Below, piece by piece: positions 1 through 11,526 of a stretch of DNA of 64,000 bases. The stretch is from Molossus alvarezi. Lineage: Eukaryota > Chordata > Mammalia > Chiroptera > Molossidae. The stretch is from the NCBI GenBank assembly GCA_037176705.1, contig CM073889.1, positions 51,825,596-51,889,595 on the forward strand, given 5' to 3'. The position numbers were made by a program, and so were the translations under genes. Within the stretch, counting starts at the first letter, position 1. Each line of letters starts with the position of its first letter. The notes beneath the pieces were generated by a model, which worked only from the letters and a program-made list of their open reading frames with translations, was not told the DNA's origin and searched no databases.

Positions 1-9
1 GCCACATTT

Positions 10-987
10 TTTTGTTGTTGCTGTTACAGATGATTCTCCTTTTTCCTCCATTGACACCCTCCTCCCTATCCCCAGCCCCCTACCCCGTCCCCAACTTTGT
101 TGTCTATGTCCATTGGTTATGCATACATGCATGTAAATTCTGTGGTTTATCCCCGCCCCCCCCCCCCCCCCCCGAGGTTTGTCAGTCTGTACCCTACACT
201 TCTATGTCTCTGGGTCTATTTTGTTCATCAGTTTGTTTTGTTCATTATATCCCACAAATAAGTGAGATCATGTGATATTTGTCTTTCTCTGCTTGGCTTG
301 TTTCGCTTAGCATAATACTCTCCAAGTCCCTCCAAGTCGTCTCAAAGGATAAGAGATCTTTCTTTCTTACAGATGCATAGTACTCCATTGTGTATATGTA
401 CCACAGCTTTTTTTTTTTTTTTTTTTATCCTCACCCGAGGACATTTTTCCATTTTTTGTTCAGGTAGAGTGGGAGGGAGAGAGAGGAACAGAGAGAGAGA
501 GAAACATCGATGTGAAAGGAACACATTGAGTGGCTGCCACCCGCACAACCGACTAGGGCCGGGGACAAACTGCAACTGAGGTACGCGCCCTTAGCGGGAA
601 CCAAACCCGAGTCTCTCAGGACCGCAGGCCGACGCTCTAACCGCTGAGCCAAACCGGCCAGGGCTGTACCACAGCTTTTTAATCCACTCATCTACTGATG
701 GACACTTGAGTTGTTTCCAGATCTTAGCTATTGTAAATAGTGCTGCTATGAACATAGGGGTACATATATTCTTTCTGATTGGTGTTTCAGGCTTCTTAGG
801 GTATATTCCTAGAAGTGGGATCACTGGGCCAAATGGCAGTTCAATTTTTAACTTATCGAGGTACCACCATAGTGTTTTCCACAGTGGCTGCACCAGTCTG
901 CATTCCCACCAGCAGTGTACTAGAGTCCCCTTTTCTCCACACCCTCGCCAGCACTTATTATGTGATGATTTGTTGATGGCTTCTCTG
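10..987 (-). mobile_element. 5'-truncated L1 (ORF2 end and 3' UTR)
   Basis: The minus strand carries the end of L1 ORF2 and the 3' UTR, with an A-rich tail at the left. GCCACATTT occurs at 1-9 and again at 988-996, a target duplication that defines the insertion. A VES SINE splits it at 411-664. Confidence 0.85.
411..664 (-). repeat. VES SINE (long type) in L1
   Basis: It ends in GGCCAGGGC with a poly-T start. It is flanked by TGTACCACAGCTTT duplicates at 397-410 and 665-678. The long type carries the CATCGATGTGAAAGG block and the ATCCTCACC tail. Confidence 0.92.
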
Positions 988-1478
988 GCCACATTTACCA
1001 TTAACCAGCAACCACAATCATCATGAAGCATTATTTAGAAAGGATCTTGCACAAATGGTTCTCAGGGAACAAAACTTAATCTGTCTTCCTTTTTTAAAAA
1101 CTAATCTGGAAAATATTTGATAGGGTAAGAGGCTGAAACTATTTAGCTGCAAAGGACATTTTTGACTGCCTGAAGATTTTAAAGACTGAGGCTACAGTTC
1201 AACCCAGTTACTGAGCAAAGAGCAACCCTAAAACACTGGATGACATGTAGAGCCAACAAAGGGAGAGCTAGGAGGGCCCTCTGGGTTTTATCAAATTCCA
1301 ACTCCATGATGCAGGCTATAGGGGCTTCCATACGAAGAAAAGAATAGAAAAGAAACCTATCAGAGGTTAACAGGGACTGCTACAGGGAAGCAAAAAGAGA
1401 AGGATTAAGGACTGTTGTCCTGGTGAGTACTGAAGAAAGTTGGCTGGACTTTTGCTTTAAGAACAAATTCATAATTCA
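988..1478. other. Intron 2 stretch, nothing recognised
   Basis: Unique-looking ABHD12 intron 2 sequence. No gene, RNA or clear repeat was seen. Confidence 0.4.
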
Positions 1479-1735
1479 CCCTGGCCGGTATGGCTCACTG
1501 GTTAGAGTGCCAGCCCATGCAACACAGGGTTGTGGGTCTGACTCTTGGTCAAGGGCATGTACCTGGGGGGGTTGTAGGTTTGATCCCTGGTCCCAGTTGG
1601 GGTGAGTGCGGGAGGCAACCAACTGATGTGTCTCTCTCACGTTGATGATTCTCTCTCCTCCCCTCCCGATCCATCCCTTCCACTCTCTCTAAAAATCAAT
1701 GGGAAAAATATCCTCGGTTGAGAATTAACAAAAAA
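1479..1735 (+). repeat. VES SINE, diverged
   Basis: Starts CCCTGGCCGGTATGGCTCAC and ends with the AATATCCTCGG tail motif and an A-rich tract. Confidence 0.85.
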
Positions 1736-3061
1736 TAATTTTTTAAAAATACATAATTTATATGTTTAACCTATTTTCAAAAAAGGCCTAAGGTGATGTG
1801 CAGAGAACAGTGCTATGCAGGCCTCTGAACCAAAACATTCCTTTTTGCCAGGAGACAGTTCTAGATCCAAGGGCAAAAGAATTGTTGTGAGTATTGAGAA
1901 GCACAAACATTTATGATTATGTGTTATACAGACAAGAGGCCAGCAGAAAATAAATGACAATGTTAACAATTTTCTCAGAGTAATTTTAATTTTCTTCTTC
2001 ACTGCTCTTCAGAAATTTTCAGTTAATCTTTTTTGTTTTTTGGTTTTAGAATGTTAATATAGTTTTTGCATGTGAAAATATATTTAAAGAATAATGCATT
2101 AAATCATAAGTACTAAGTTTCTTCTAAAGCTTATTTATCTGACTTATCAATTTGGTTTCAAATAGTTTACTGTGAACTTAAAAATACATTCTTTATTATA
2201 TTTTGAGGCCCAAAAGATTGTTATACTTCCTTTGATATCCAAGTGGAAATCCACAGGCTCATGATTCACATTTTAGGGAGACAAGAATGGAGGTACCACA
2301 CTAGCAGCACAAGGTAAAACTGCCAAGTCACTACAGGGCAGTGTTGGAGACACCCACCTCCTCTGCAGGGGAAGTGGGCACAGACAACTAACTAAAAATT
2401 TCCTTTATAAACACACTTGATAATCTTGTTCCCATGCAGCAGACATGTGGAAGAGTTAGGGACAGGCATCTCCCTGGGTGGGAACAGGGCAGCCTCAATG
2501 GCCCAAGCCTCATCTTCTGTTCCATGGGGGCTGGAATAGGAGAACCCAAGTTCTGCTCCCGTAGAACGTTCTGCATTTTCATTAGGAAACCAACACAGCA
2601 AAATCTGAGGGCTCTGTCTAAAGTAGCCCAAACAAATAATCTGAAGAAAATCAATTCAATTATTTGTTGAGACCCCATTGTATGGTAGGACCCAGGGCAT
2701 GCCACATGTACCCACTGCCAGAAAGGCACCAGCCCAAGGTACCCGCAGGTCAGAAAAGTCGGAAAAACGTACAAGGTCAATTCTAAGGTCTGCCATCAGG
2801 AAATCTGCAGCCCTGTAGCTTTCTGTTTATATGTAAACTCAAATTCTGTTCTGTGCTGGACAGAATGTAGATATTTAAGGGACATTAAAATTAGAAAAAC
2901 AAAACTCCCTTGACTTTAGTATGTTGTTAGTTCCTTTTAAATTTGAGCTTCTCAAGTGACAAAAACTTAGAGAAGATAAATTCCTAGAAGTTCTGCTATG
3001 TTTCTGTTAGAAAAGTCAAATGCCTCTTAGTATACTGCCTGTATTTTACAGTTAAAAAAAT
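1736..3061. other. Intron 2 stretch without recognised features
   Basis: AT-rich intron sequence. The 130-codon and smaller frames near 2388-2780 overlap on both strands and lack family resemblance; I treat them as chance. Confidence 0.4.
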
Positions 3062-3359
3062 TTTTTTTAAACAAGGTCTGGCTAGTTTTATTAAAAAAAA
3101 ATTTCGTATAATTTACTTTTCACCAGTCTGTTCTGGCAGCTTCTAATGATATCAGAATCACCTGGATGATTAATAGCCAATGTACATACTCTGCAGTATT
3201 TTCCACTCCCTGTGGCCAACTCAATATCATTGCTACGGTAGTGATGGTAGTCTTGGCCAACATGCTGTAGTACCCTATTTCAGATTTCCTCAAGAATGGG
3301 CAGTTTTTGGCAAGATTGACCAGTTTCACTTTGCCTTGTCTGATCATTTTCAGAGTCTG
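3062..3359 (-). pseudogene. RPL30: RPL30 processed pseudogene, 5'-truncated
   Basis: RPL30 is a large-subunit ribosomal protein. The minus strand reads [20 protein letters not shown] then [17 protein letters not shown], the middle of RPL30. It then shifts frame but continues into codons for the [20 protein letters not shown] C-terminus and a stop (GAAAAGTAA, about 3112). Downstream are an AATAAA signal and an A-rich tail (about 3062-3085). Homology starts abruptly at codon QTLK, so the 5' third is missing. With no introns, a frameshift and a tail, it is an L1-mobilised retrocopy. Confidence 0.85.
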
Positions 3360-4317
3360 AGCAAGGGGTTCTGGAGCCCTAGCACACACCCAACCCCAGT
3401 GACACCTACCCCTTCTCCTAGCATGGACTAGGCCAGTCACACATAGACTATCTCAACACCTCCTATCTTTTCTCCTCCTGGTCTTCAGGCTCTTCCTCCT
3501 CCCTCCTCTCTGCTTGCTCCCCTGCTGCCTCCACAGCATCATCCCCAACTCCCCTAGCCTCTAGTTCCCAAACACATAAGTTAAAATCCACTCTTTGCAA
3601 ACCAACACAGCCAATGAGTATGCACAGAGACCACCTCATCTGGTTCAAATGCTGTCCATACTCAATTTGAAGGCCATCATTTACAGAGTGTCATGTTCTA
3701 TCCTTGAAACTCATACATACTCACTGCCCTCCTAGCCTCCTCTTGTAGGTATAAAATGGTGTTCCTTAAAAAGATTATTCCCAGCAACCATTGCACTTCT
3801 ATTTCATATGTTTGATACTTCTGCACCTTTCTCCTCCCACTTTCAAAAAAAGCAAATATATAGCACAAAAACAAAACCCACCTCTGGAAAACACAAAATC
3901 CAGGATAACTTAAGGAGACTAGAACACTTATAAATCCAGTTTATAATTCCAAAGAAACCAAAGTATGTCAGGCTTTCTTGAGTGAAAAAAAAAAAATCTG
4001 TATTTTTTTAAAAGAAAAAAGGCCTAATTATTATTATTTTAAGTGGTCATCTTTTCCAAAGACAGTTAACAACTTTCTAGACTGTACAAGTGATGAAACA
4101 TCTCCAACATGACAGCTTCAGAAGGCTCTTCATGTTGTCAACATTTTTACCTACCTCACAAGAAAGACTCCACTACCATGAATAGTAATCTATGTACACA
4201 AATGCCAGCCCTGGAGAGCAAAGCACTTCTTATAGCTTTCAACTGGGAGAGGGCACAAGGAAACTTTCTGGTTAATAGAAATGTTCTTTCTCTTGATCTG
4301 GGTTGTAGATATATAAA
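3360..4317. other. Intron 2 stretch, nothing recognised
   Basis: Pyrimidine-rich at 3460-3550, AT-rich afterwards. No supported feature. Confidence 0.35.
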
Positions 4318-4431
4318 TACAAGGTGAGGCAAAAGTAGGTTTACAGTTGTGAGTACATGAAGCAGTTTATTCTTGTATTGTATTACTGTTCATACAAACA
4401 ACTGTTAACATACTTTTTGCCCTGCCCTGTA
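4318..4431. mobile_element. Short mariner-type MITE beside ABHD12 exon 2
   Basis: An inverted-repeat element of about 110 bp starts CAAGGTGAGGCAAAAGTAGG and ends with the imperfect complement (ACTTTTTGCCCTGCCCTG). TA flanks both sides (4318-4319 and about 4430-4431). TA duplication and this end type indicate Tc1/mariner mobilisation. It lies 65 bases downstream of the exon 2 donor. Confidence 0.75.
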
Positions 4432-4495
4432 TATAAACTATCATGAAAATGAACTCTTAGTAAAGTTAAAGAAAACATAGATACGAGGCACTTAC

Positions 4496-4620
4496 CAAAA
4501 TTTAAGAAAATCAGTTTGGCCTGTATCCCAGGACATAGTTTGATGAGAAATGGAATGGTAACATACAACCCCAAAACACAGAGAAGTATCTTCCTCAATT
4601 GGAACCACATGCCCTTTCGC
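4496..4620 (-). CDS. ABHD12: ABHD12 coding exon 2 (membrane-anchor exon)
   Basis: ABHD12 is an integral-membrane serine hydrolase of the endoplasmic reticulum that hydrolyses lysophosphatidylserine and oxidised PS; its loss causes PHARC in humans (established knowledge). The minus strand here encodes [20 protein letters not shown] followed by [20 protein letters not shown] and NF: a basic cytosolic stretch, then the single hydrophobic anchor that precedes the lumenal alpha/beta-hydrolase domain. The exon is 125 nt. A pyrimidine-rich tract and CAG acceptor lie at 4621-4623, and a GTAAG donor at 4491-4495. The phase fits exon 1 exactly: exon 1 leaves two bases (AG), and the first base here completes an Arg codon. 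The exon ends one base into a Val codon, as in the human gene. No catalytic residues are expected here. Exon 3 was not found and should lie to the left of the window. The exon sits between two DNA-transposon MITEs. Confidence 0.95.
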
Positions 4621-4732
4621 CTGCAAGAGAAAAGCAATGAACAGGTCAAAGGCAGTAGGTGTAATTTTGCTAGTTTATTAGTAGCATTATCAAAATCACT
4701 GAGATCCACAAGTATCTTTTCTGATAAGAATA

Positions 4733-5043
4733 CAGTGATACCTCGGTTCTCGAACATAATTCGTTCCAGGAGGACGGTCGAGAACCGAATTTGTTCGAGA
4801 ACCGAAGCAATGAAACCAATAGGAAAGCGTGACTCCACAAAGCGTGACTCTCTCTCTGCACGCACACTGATGACGCAAGCAAGGCGCGCTGGGCCGAATG
4901 AACGCCATTCGGCTCAACTCGGCTCATCTCGGAAGTTCGAGTTCCAAATATTTGTTCGGATTCCGAGACAAATTTTCTCGAATCTCCTGGTCGAATACCG
5001 ATTTGGTCGAAAACCGAGGCGTTCGAGAACCGAGGTATCACTG
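4733..5043 (+). mobile_element. Tc1/mariner-superfamily MITE, copy 1
   Basis: 311 bp with perfect 23-bp inverted ends (CAGTGATACCTCGGTTCTCG...) and TA duplications at 4731-4732 and 5044-5045. It begins 112 bases upstream (in gene sense) of the ABHD12 exon 2 acceptor. It is nearly identical to the inverted copy at 26223-26534. The ends resemble pogo/Tigger-like elements; no transposase is encoded. Confidence 0.88.
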
Positions 5044-5115
5044 TACTATCAATAATAAGAATAGCCTTCCACTTACTTTTGTTAAAATAATTACCTTAGG
5101 CAGTCTTTTGTTTAT

Positions 5116-5330
5116 TAATTTTTTTTTCTTTATTGATTTTAGAGAGAGAGAAAGGGAGGGGGAGAGAGACATAGAAAGATCGATGAGAGAAAATATCGAT
5201 TGGCTGCCTCCTGCATGCCCCCCACTGGGGATCGGGCCCACAACATGGGCATGTTCCCTGACTGGGAATTGAAACGGCGACCTCTTGGTGCATGGGTCGA
5301 CGCTCAACCACTGAGCCACACTTGCCAGGC
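5116..5330 (-). repeat. VES SINE (short-tail type)
   Basis: TTTATTGATTTTAGAGAG start and CACACTTGCCAGGC end, carrying the tRNA-like head at the right. Confidence 0.88.
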
Positions 5331-5545
5331 TCTATTGATTTTTTAGAGAGGAAGAGATAGAAACATCGATGTGAGAGAGAAACATTGATTAGCTGCCCCC
5401 CAGATTGAGCCTGAAACCTGGGCATGTGCCCTGATAGGGAACCAAACTGGGATCTCTCACCCTGGCCGGTTTGGCTCAGCAGTTGGAGTGTTGCCCTGCG
5501 GACCAGAGAGTCCCGGGTTCAGTTCCCCCTAGGGGCATGTACCAA

Positions 5546-5578
<33 letters not shown>

Positions 5579-5637
5579 AGTAGGGCTTCTCGGTCCATGG
5601 GATGATACTCAATCCATTGAACCACACTGGCTAGGCT
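5331..5637 (-). repeat. VES SINE interrupted by another
   Basis: Body at 5331-5456, head at 5579-5637. The head-only VES at 5457-5578 inserted between them. Confidence 0.75.
5457..5578 (+). repeat. Head-only VES
   Basis: Only the tRNA-like head is present, ending GGGGCATGTACC and running straight into an A-rich (AAAAC)n tail. Same 3' break as the copies at 24230 and 26751. Confidence 0.8.
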
Positions 5638-5671
5638 TAGGTAGTCTTTTAATTTGACCTTAGAACACTAC

Positions 5672-5880
5672 TGTAAATTTTTTAAGTTTTTAGAGGGGAA
5701 GGCAGAGAGAGAGATAGAAATATTGATGTTAGAGAAATACATCTATCAGCCATCTCTAGCATGCCACCTACTGGGGATTAAGCCTTCAACCCTGGCATAA
5801 ACCCTGACTGGGACTCAAACTGGGACCTCTCAGTCAGTCCATGGGATCATGCTTAATCCACTGAGCCATGTCAGCTAGGC
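5672..5880 (-). repeat. VES SINE, old
   Basis: Diverged copy ending CCATGTCAGCTAGGCT. Confidence 0.8.
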
Positions 5881-5967
5881 TGTAAATTTTTTTTCCTTAA
5901 AGCCAAAGAAACAGTCCTGATGATTTCCTCTGCTTGCCCTGGGATGAGAACACAGCACAGATATCAT

Positions 5968-6121
5968 ATCTTTAAATATTTTTATTGATTTTTAGAAAGA
6001 GAGGAAAAGAGGGAGAGAAAGAGAAACATCAATGTAAAAAGCATGTGCTCTGACCAGGAATCAAACCAGCAACCTTTCGGTGCATGGGACAATGCCTGAA
6101 CTGAGCCATGCTAGCCAGGGC
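5968..6121 (-). repeat. VES SINE with internal deletion
   Basis: TTTTTATTGATTTTTAG start, head ending GCTAGCCAGGG; about 60 bases of the centre are missing. Confidence 0.75.
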
Positions 6122-6474
6122 AGATAACAAATCTTTAGAAAATGTCCAACTTAATATCAGACCATGGCTGCAACCTCATGTCAGAAGACAGTGCCTGCCT
6201 CTGGGCCTTGGGATCACACTCCTGCAAACCAGCCACAAGTGTTGGTTACCCATTAGCCTGCCCAAACAGATCCTGAGGGAGGGGAGGACGACTGAGAACA
6301 AGACTATGGCCATCACTGCATATCTGCCCTCATCCCCTGTGGCACCACCCAATGGAGGCTCCTTCTCCAGGCACTGCAGGCCAGGTTGTCATCCCAGAGT
6401 CTCAAGATTAATCTCTAACAAACTCCAAGACAACCTTATGTGGTTCCTAATTCCTTTCAAAAATGTCTATAGCC

Positions 6475-7260
6475 CAGAGATTCCCAAACATCTTAGGTTA
6501 AGAGCCTCTCCACAATTAAAAAATTAATGACCCCAAAGAGCTTCTGTTCATGTGGTTTATATGTATAACTACTTGTCATATGAGAAGTTAAAACAAAGAA
6601 ATTTTAAAAATATCTATTAATGCATATAATACACATAAACAACACATTGCATGTTAATATAATTAACAATGGTTGTAAAAAGTGATTATATTTTCCAATA
6701 CAAAAACTTATATATTATTTTTTTTTTTTTTTAAATCCTCCCCAGAGGACATGCTTTTATTGAATTAAGAGAGAGAAAGGGAGAGGGAGGGAGAGAGAGA
6801 GAAATACTGATGTGAGAGTAAAACATTGATTAGTTGCCTCCCACATGTGCCCTGACTGGGAATCAAACCTACAACCTGGGTATGTGCCCTGATTGGGAAT
6901 TGAACCCACAAACATTCAGTGTACAGATGATGTTCTAACCAACTGAGCCACATCAGCCAGGGCAACAATACAAAAACTGTTGATAAGAAGAGTGGCATTA
7001 ATACTTTTACAAATTTCTTTAAGGAAGATAGCTCACTAGAAGACAGACTGGATTCTCATATCTGTTTTTGCATTCAATCTTACTGCAGTACCACATACCA
7101 TGTAGTATCTGGAAAACTCAATAGTACTCAATGAGAGAATGAAAGTGAAAAAGGCAAATAATATCTTAGTGTTATTATGAAAATCATTTTGACACTTATG
7201 GACACTGAAATGATTTGGGGGACTTCCTATGATCCTCTAGAGCAGCCTTGGGAACCACTG
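6475..7260. mobile_element. Old hAT-like DNA transposon fragment, split by a SINE
   Basis: Starts CAGAGATTCCCAAAC and ends with the near-complement (TTGGGAACCACTG). The text between resembles non-autonomous hAT (Charlie-group) elements. Flanking 8-mers agree only in part. A VES at 6718-6962 interrupts it. Confidence 0.5.
6718..6962 (-). repeat. VES SINE (long type)
   Basis: TTAAATCCTCCCCAGAGGAC start, head ending CATCAGCCAGGGC. Confidence 0.85.
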
Positions 7261-7334
7261 TTCTAACTTACCATAACAAGTAAAATCTTAGTGTGGCTAT
7301 TTATTTCTGGACTGTTTAAAAAATATTTAAGGTG

Positions 7335-7573
7335 GCCCTGGCCGGTTTGGTTCAGCGGTTGGAGCGTTGGCCTGTGGTCCAGAGAGACCCGGGTTTGGTT
7401 CCCGCTAAGGGCACATACCTCGGCTGCAGTTTGTCCCCGGCCCTGGTTGGGTCGTGCAGGTGGCAACCACTTGATGTGTCCCTTTCACATCGATGTTTTT
7501 CTCTCTCTCTCCTTCCCACTCTATCTGAACAAAAAATAGGAAAATGTCCTCGGGTGAGGATAAAAAAAAAATT
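7335..7573 (+). repeat. VES SINE (long type)
   Basis: CCCTGGCCGGTTTGGTTCAG start and GTCCTCGGGTGAGGATAAAA end. Confidence 0.9.
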
Positions 7574-7865
7574 AAGGTGGTTTTAAAAACATACAGATGA
7601 ATCTCAAAAGCATTATGCTAAATTATATAAGACAAATATAAAAGACTATATATCATACAATCCATGTACTTAAAATTCTAGAAAAAGCAAAACTAAACAT
7701 ACAGAAAAATAAAACAGTGGTTGCCAGGGGCTGGGGATAGAGGGAGGAGGATGCAAGGGGCACAAGAAACTTTCAGTGTGATATACTATATATATATAAT
7801 ATATATATAAAATATACACACACACTCATATATATAAATTTTATTTTATTATTATTTTTTAAATA

Positions 7866-8078
7866 GTTAATTTTATTTATTGATTTTAGAAGAGAGAGAA
7901 AGGAACAGGGAGAGAGAAACAGAACATTGATGAGAAAGAACATCTACTGGCTGTTTCCTGCATGCCCCCTACTGGGGATGGGGCACACAATCTGGGCATG
8001 TGCCCTGACCAGGAATCGAACCGGCAACCTCTTGGTGCATGGATCAATGCTCAACCACTGGGCCATACCGGCTGGGCT
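7866..8078 (-). repeat. VES SINE
   Basis: Body and head complete; ends CATACCGGCTGGGCT. Confidence 0.88.
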
Positions 8079-8093
8079 ATTATTATTATTATT

Positions 8094-8306
8094 TTAAATA
8101 TGTTTTTATTGATTTTTTTTTTAGAGAGAGAGGAAGGGAGAGAGAGAAACATGGATGTAAGAGAGAAACTTTGATCGGTTGCTTCCTGCACGCCCCCTAC
8201 TGGGGACCAAGCTTGCAACCTGGGCATGTGCCTTGACCAGTAATCGAACCAGTGACCTCTTGGTGCATGGGATGATGCTCAATCCACTGAGCCACGACAG
8301 CCAGGC
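8094..8306 (-). repeat. VES SINE
   Basis: Second copy in tandem orientation; ends CACGACAGCCAGGC. Confidence 0.88.
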
Positions 8307-8685
8307 AGTGATGTAATATTTTTAGCTTGATTGTGGTTATGCAATTGCATACCTTGGTAAATTTTACTCTATGTAAATAATGCTTCAATAAAGTTGAAGA
8401 CAAATATGCACATCTGGTAATGTACTTTCATTCATTCATTCATTCACCTGGTCTACTCAGCAGTCATTATTGAGCATGTAACACTCTCAGGCAGTGGACA
8501 ATAAGAGCAGCAAAGGGCATCTGCATCTATATTGTGCTTTCAGCTCCGTGGAGCAGAGATAAGGGCTTTAAGAGAGGCAATTGGTGTTACCCAGAGCTAT
8601 TGTTTTGGGACTTCCCAGGAAACCCGAAGCCCAGGATGGGAGATGAGGACAATGCAGGAATGGCAATTAGTGGTTAGTAATTTTA

Positions 8686-8933
8686 TTCATCCATTCAATC
8701 CTCACCAAAGGATATTTTTCCACTTATCTTCAGATAGAGTGGGAGGAAGAGAGAGGGAGAGAGAAGGAGAGAGAGAGAAACATGAATGTGAGAGGGACAC
8801 ATAGATTGGTTGCCTCCCACACGACCCCGACCAGGGCCGGGGATGAACCGCAATCAAGGTAGGTGCTTTTGGTCGGAATCAAACCCACGACTCACTGGTT
8901 CACAGGCCAACACTCTACCACTGAGCCAGGGCG
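8686..8933 (-). repeat. VES SINE (long type)
   Basis: Flanked by TGGTTAGTAATTTTA duplicates at 8671-8685 and 8934-8948. Confidence 0.9.
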
Positions 8934-9027
8934 TGGTTAGTAATTTTAGATAAAACTAAAAGTAAATATCATACTAAGAAATTCACAGAACAAGAGAATA
9001 CTATTTAGTTTTGAAAACTCCAAAGTT

Positions 9028-9243
9028 CTTGCCTGGCCAGTGTGGCTCAGTGGTTGAGTGTTGACCCATGCACCAAGAAGTCGCCAGTTCGATTCTCAGT
9101 CAGGACACATGCCCAGGTTGTGGGCCAAATCCCCAGTGGGGGGCATGTAGGAGGCAGTCAATTGATGTTCTCTCTCATCGATGTTTCTATCTCTCCCTCC
9201 CTCTCCATTCTTCTCTTTCCAAAATTAATAAAGAAAAAGGAAA
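9028..9243 (+). repeat. VES SINE
   Basis: GCCTGGCCAGTGTGGCTCAG start; AAAACTCCAAAG is duplicated on both sides. Confidence 0.9.
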
Positions 9244-9769
9244 AAACTCCAAAGATCTTACATTAGAAATTTTATATCATTATTTTTGTCAGAAAGTTCT
9301 ATACTTGTAAATACTTAAATTCTGCAAGACTCTCATAACTAAAGGACAAGGTTTCTGTAATCTAACCAACACAGTATTTTCAGCAGCGTACTCCCTAGAA
9401 CCCTTTTCTCTCCTGGATGGCAGCAGTTATCTATTTTAGAACTACACCTGGGTAGTTCTTTGGGGTATGTTTCTTTCTTTTTCATCCTGGGAGGTTTTTT
9501 GTTTGTTTTTTATATAGGATATCAGTTTCTAATGTTATCTCTTGATATGCATATTTAATAACAGAATACACAATTTTTAATACCTGAGAGTATAAGTTCC
9601 CATAATAAAATTTAATTTCTCTATATTCTATTTCAATCAGTGCTATATGATCAGAAATAAAACTTGTCTGCAAGTCTGAAAATCTTTTTAAAAGGCACAC
9701 AGAGAAAAATATTTTTACAAGTCTTTATTACACTTATATAATCAGCAAGATAAAAATATTTTCATGTTG
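9244..9769. other. Intron stretch, nothing recognised
   Basis: AT-rich intron sequence with no supported feature. Confidence 0.4.
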
Positions 9770-9955
9770 TCCTGGCCGGTTGTCCCATGCAACAAAAGGT
9801 TGTTAGTTCAATTCCCAGTTGGGTCACATGTCTGGTTGCAGGCTTAATCCCCAGTGGGGGGGGGGGGGACATACAGGAGGCAGCCAACTGATGTTGCACT
9901 CTCACATTAACGTTTCTCTCTCACTCATTCTCTCTAAAAAAAAAAAATTAAAAAA
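9770..9955 (+). repeat. VES SINE, head partly deleted
   Basis: CCTGGCCGGTTG jumps to CCCATGCAACA, losing about 35 bases of the head. A G-run is present at 9857-9867. Confidence 0.75.
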
Positions 9956-10139
9956 ATATTCTTTAAAATTGTTTTTCACATTAATAAAAAGTTCGGACAT
10001 AAGAAATACAAAATTGATTAACAAATACAAGAACTGTTTCTTCAAGAAAAAGCAAGAAATAGATTAAGTTTTGGGTTAGAAAAAGAATATACAAAATTAG
10101 GGATCAGAAAGGTGTGGAGCCTGAGGAAAAACAAAAACA

Positions 10140-10745
10140 AAAAACAAAAGCCTAGCAGCCATTTCTAAACTGGGGTCTCTCAAACAACAGCACTTTAGAA
10201 AGAAGCTTGCACTAAACTAATTGCCTGCTTCCTGCACTGTTTCTGCCATCTGAGCCAGCCCTTAAAGGAGCTCCTAGAATCCTTTCAACCAACAAGACTG
10301 GGGCTTCCCAGTACAATTGAAGCTGTGCAGCTGTATCCTTGATATGTTCACAGACCAATCACAACAGCTCCATTCTGACCAATTAGGACATTGCCTTTTG
10401 GATCAATGAAACTGAGAGGACTTGGAGTTCTCATATGCATGAGGATGGACCAATCAGGAACCACTGGCATTCTCTCTGTATAAGCCAGCTCCCCTCATGC
10501 TCAGGGAGCACACTTTCCTTTTCCACCAAAGACTGAAGATTGCTTTTCCCCAGGCTACAGCAGGATGGAGCAACAGACCAGTGCAGACTAGACAAGAACA
10601 GAGTTGCCTAGCTGAAGAAGGGCCTAGCCCCAGGGCCACCTCCTCACAGCCCTGCTATTTTCACAGCCTTGCAGTATCACAGTTGAATGTTTTGCATTGA
10701 ATAAAGTTTCCTTCTTTAGCATATTCCAAACTGGGGATTCCTGTA
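10140..10745 (+). repeat. Solo-LTR-like block with three GACCAAT boxes
   Basis: GACCAAT occurs at about 10353, 10377 and 10448, followed by a TATA-like GTATAAGCC (about 10479) and an AATAAA signal at about 10699. This is the promoter and poly-A layout of a class I ERV LTR. Ends and duplication were not fixed, and no internal viral sequence adjoins. Confidence 0.55.
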
Positions 10746-11526
10746 CAGGCTGTTGACAAAGGTGAGATACTGCTTCATTTCCTTTCTGGCAAACAGATGG
10801 TATGTTTAATATACCTTTAAAGTTAATTCTCAAAGAGTTAACAAGTGCCTGTAAATAAATGAACTCAAAGTAGAAATAAAAAATAAGCAAATTTATAAAT
10901 AGAATATACACCCTTACTTTCTATTTGTTCCAAACCCTATCAAAACACATGCTGGTGACTCCTTTCTACATACTCAGAAGTACACAGATAAAGAGTCCAG
11001 AGGGGAAAATACACCCAAACCAAAGCCTATTTCATCCATCCTCTTTATACCCTGGGAGCTCTTGCTGGAAAATAACTGTGAGCTTATGATGGCTGAGGAA
11101 ACAAGCAAGTGTTATAGGTGTAGAAATTAAATTTGTCCTGGGCCTAGAGACTGCAGCTCATTTGCCCAGCCAGCATCTCCCTGCATATATCAGGACTCAC
11201 CACCCACTTCACCTTCAGGGTCTTTCCATCTATCTCTGCAGAGCCAAACTCAATGCCAATCATGTTCTGTGCTCAATCAATAGTTCATGCCCATGATCAT
11301 TAATGCGCCACCACCCACACTTCAGTTTCATGTGGTATTTTCTCTTCCCTGGCATTTGGAACAGGTTGATAAGAGTGCTGAGGACACTGTACTTCTTCCT
11401 GCCTGATCTCTATATAAACCTGGGAAGGATGGAAAATTTGGGAACAAAGAAAGCCATCTTAGAGTAGTCAAATGAATCCTTTAAGGACACTACTTGAGGC
11501 TTCTCATTTCAAGACTTAAAGCACTG
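10746..11526. other. Intron stretch, nothing recognised
   Basis: Moderately GC-rich near 11150-11420. Minus-strand pieces such as IGIEFGSAEIDGKTLK look protein-like but match nothing I can name. Confidence 0.35.

Larger units (their letters stand above)
7576..8400 (+). mobile_element. L1M 3' end, split by two VES SINEs
   Basis: GTGGTTGCCAGGGGCTGGGG at about 7718 and a closing AATAATGCTTCAATAAAG mark an old L1 3' end. A (TA)n tract lies at 7785-7840. Confidence 0.6.

Noticed and set aside
431..1031. Open frames in the first kilobase
   Set aside because: They derive from antisense L1 and VES sequence.
4516..5055. 179-codon plus-strand frame across ABHD12 exon 2
   Set aside because: Antisense of exon 2 joined to a MITE; no family support.
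11160..11430. Processed pseudogene resembling a small GTPase
   Set aside because: A short IGIEFGSAEIDGKTLK resemblance does not continue into the expected switch II region.
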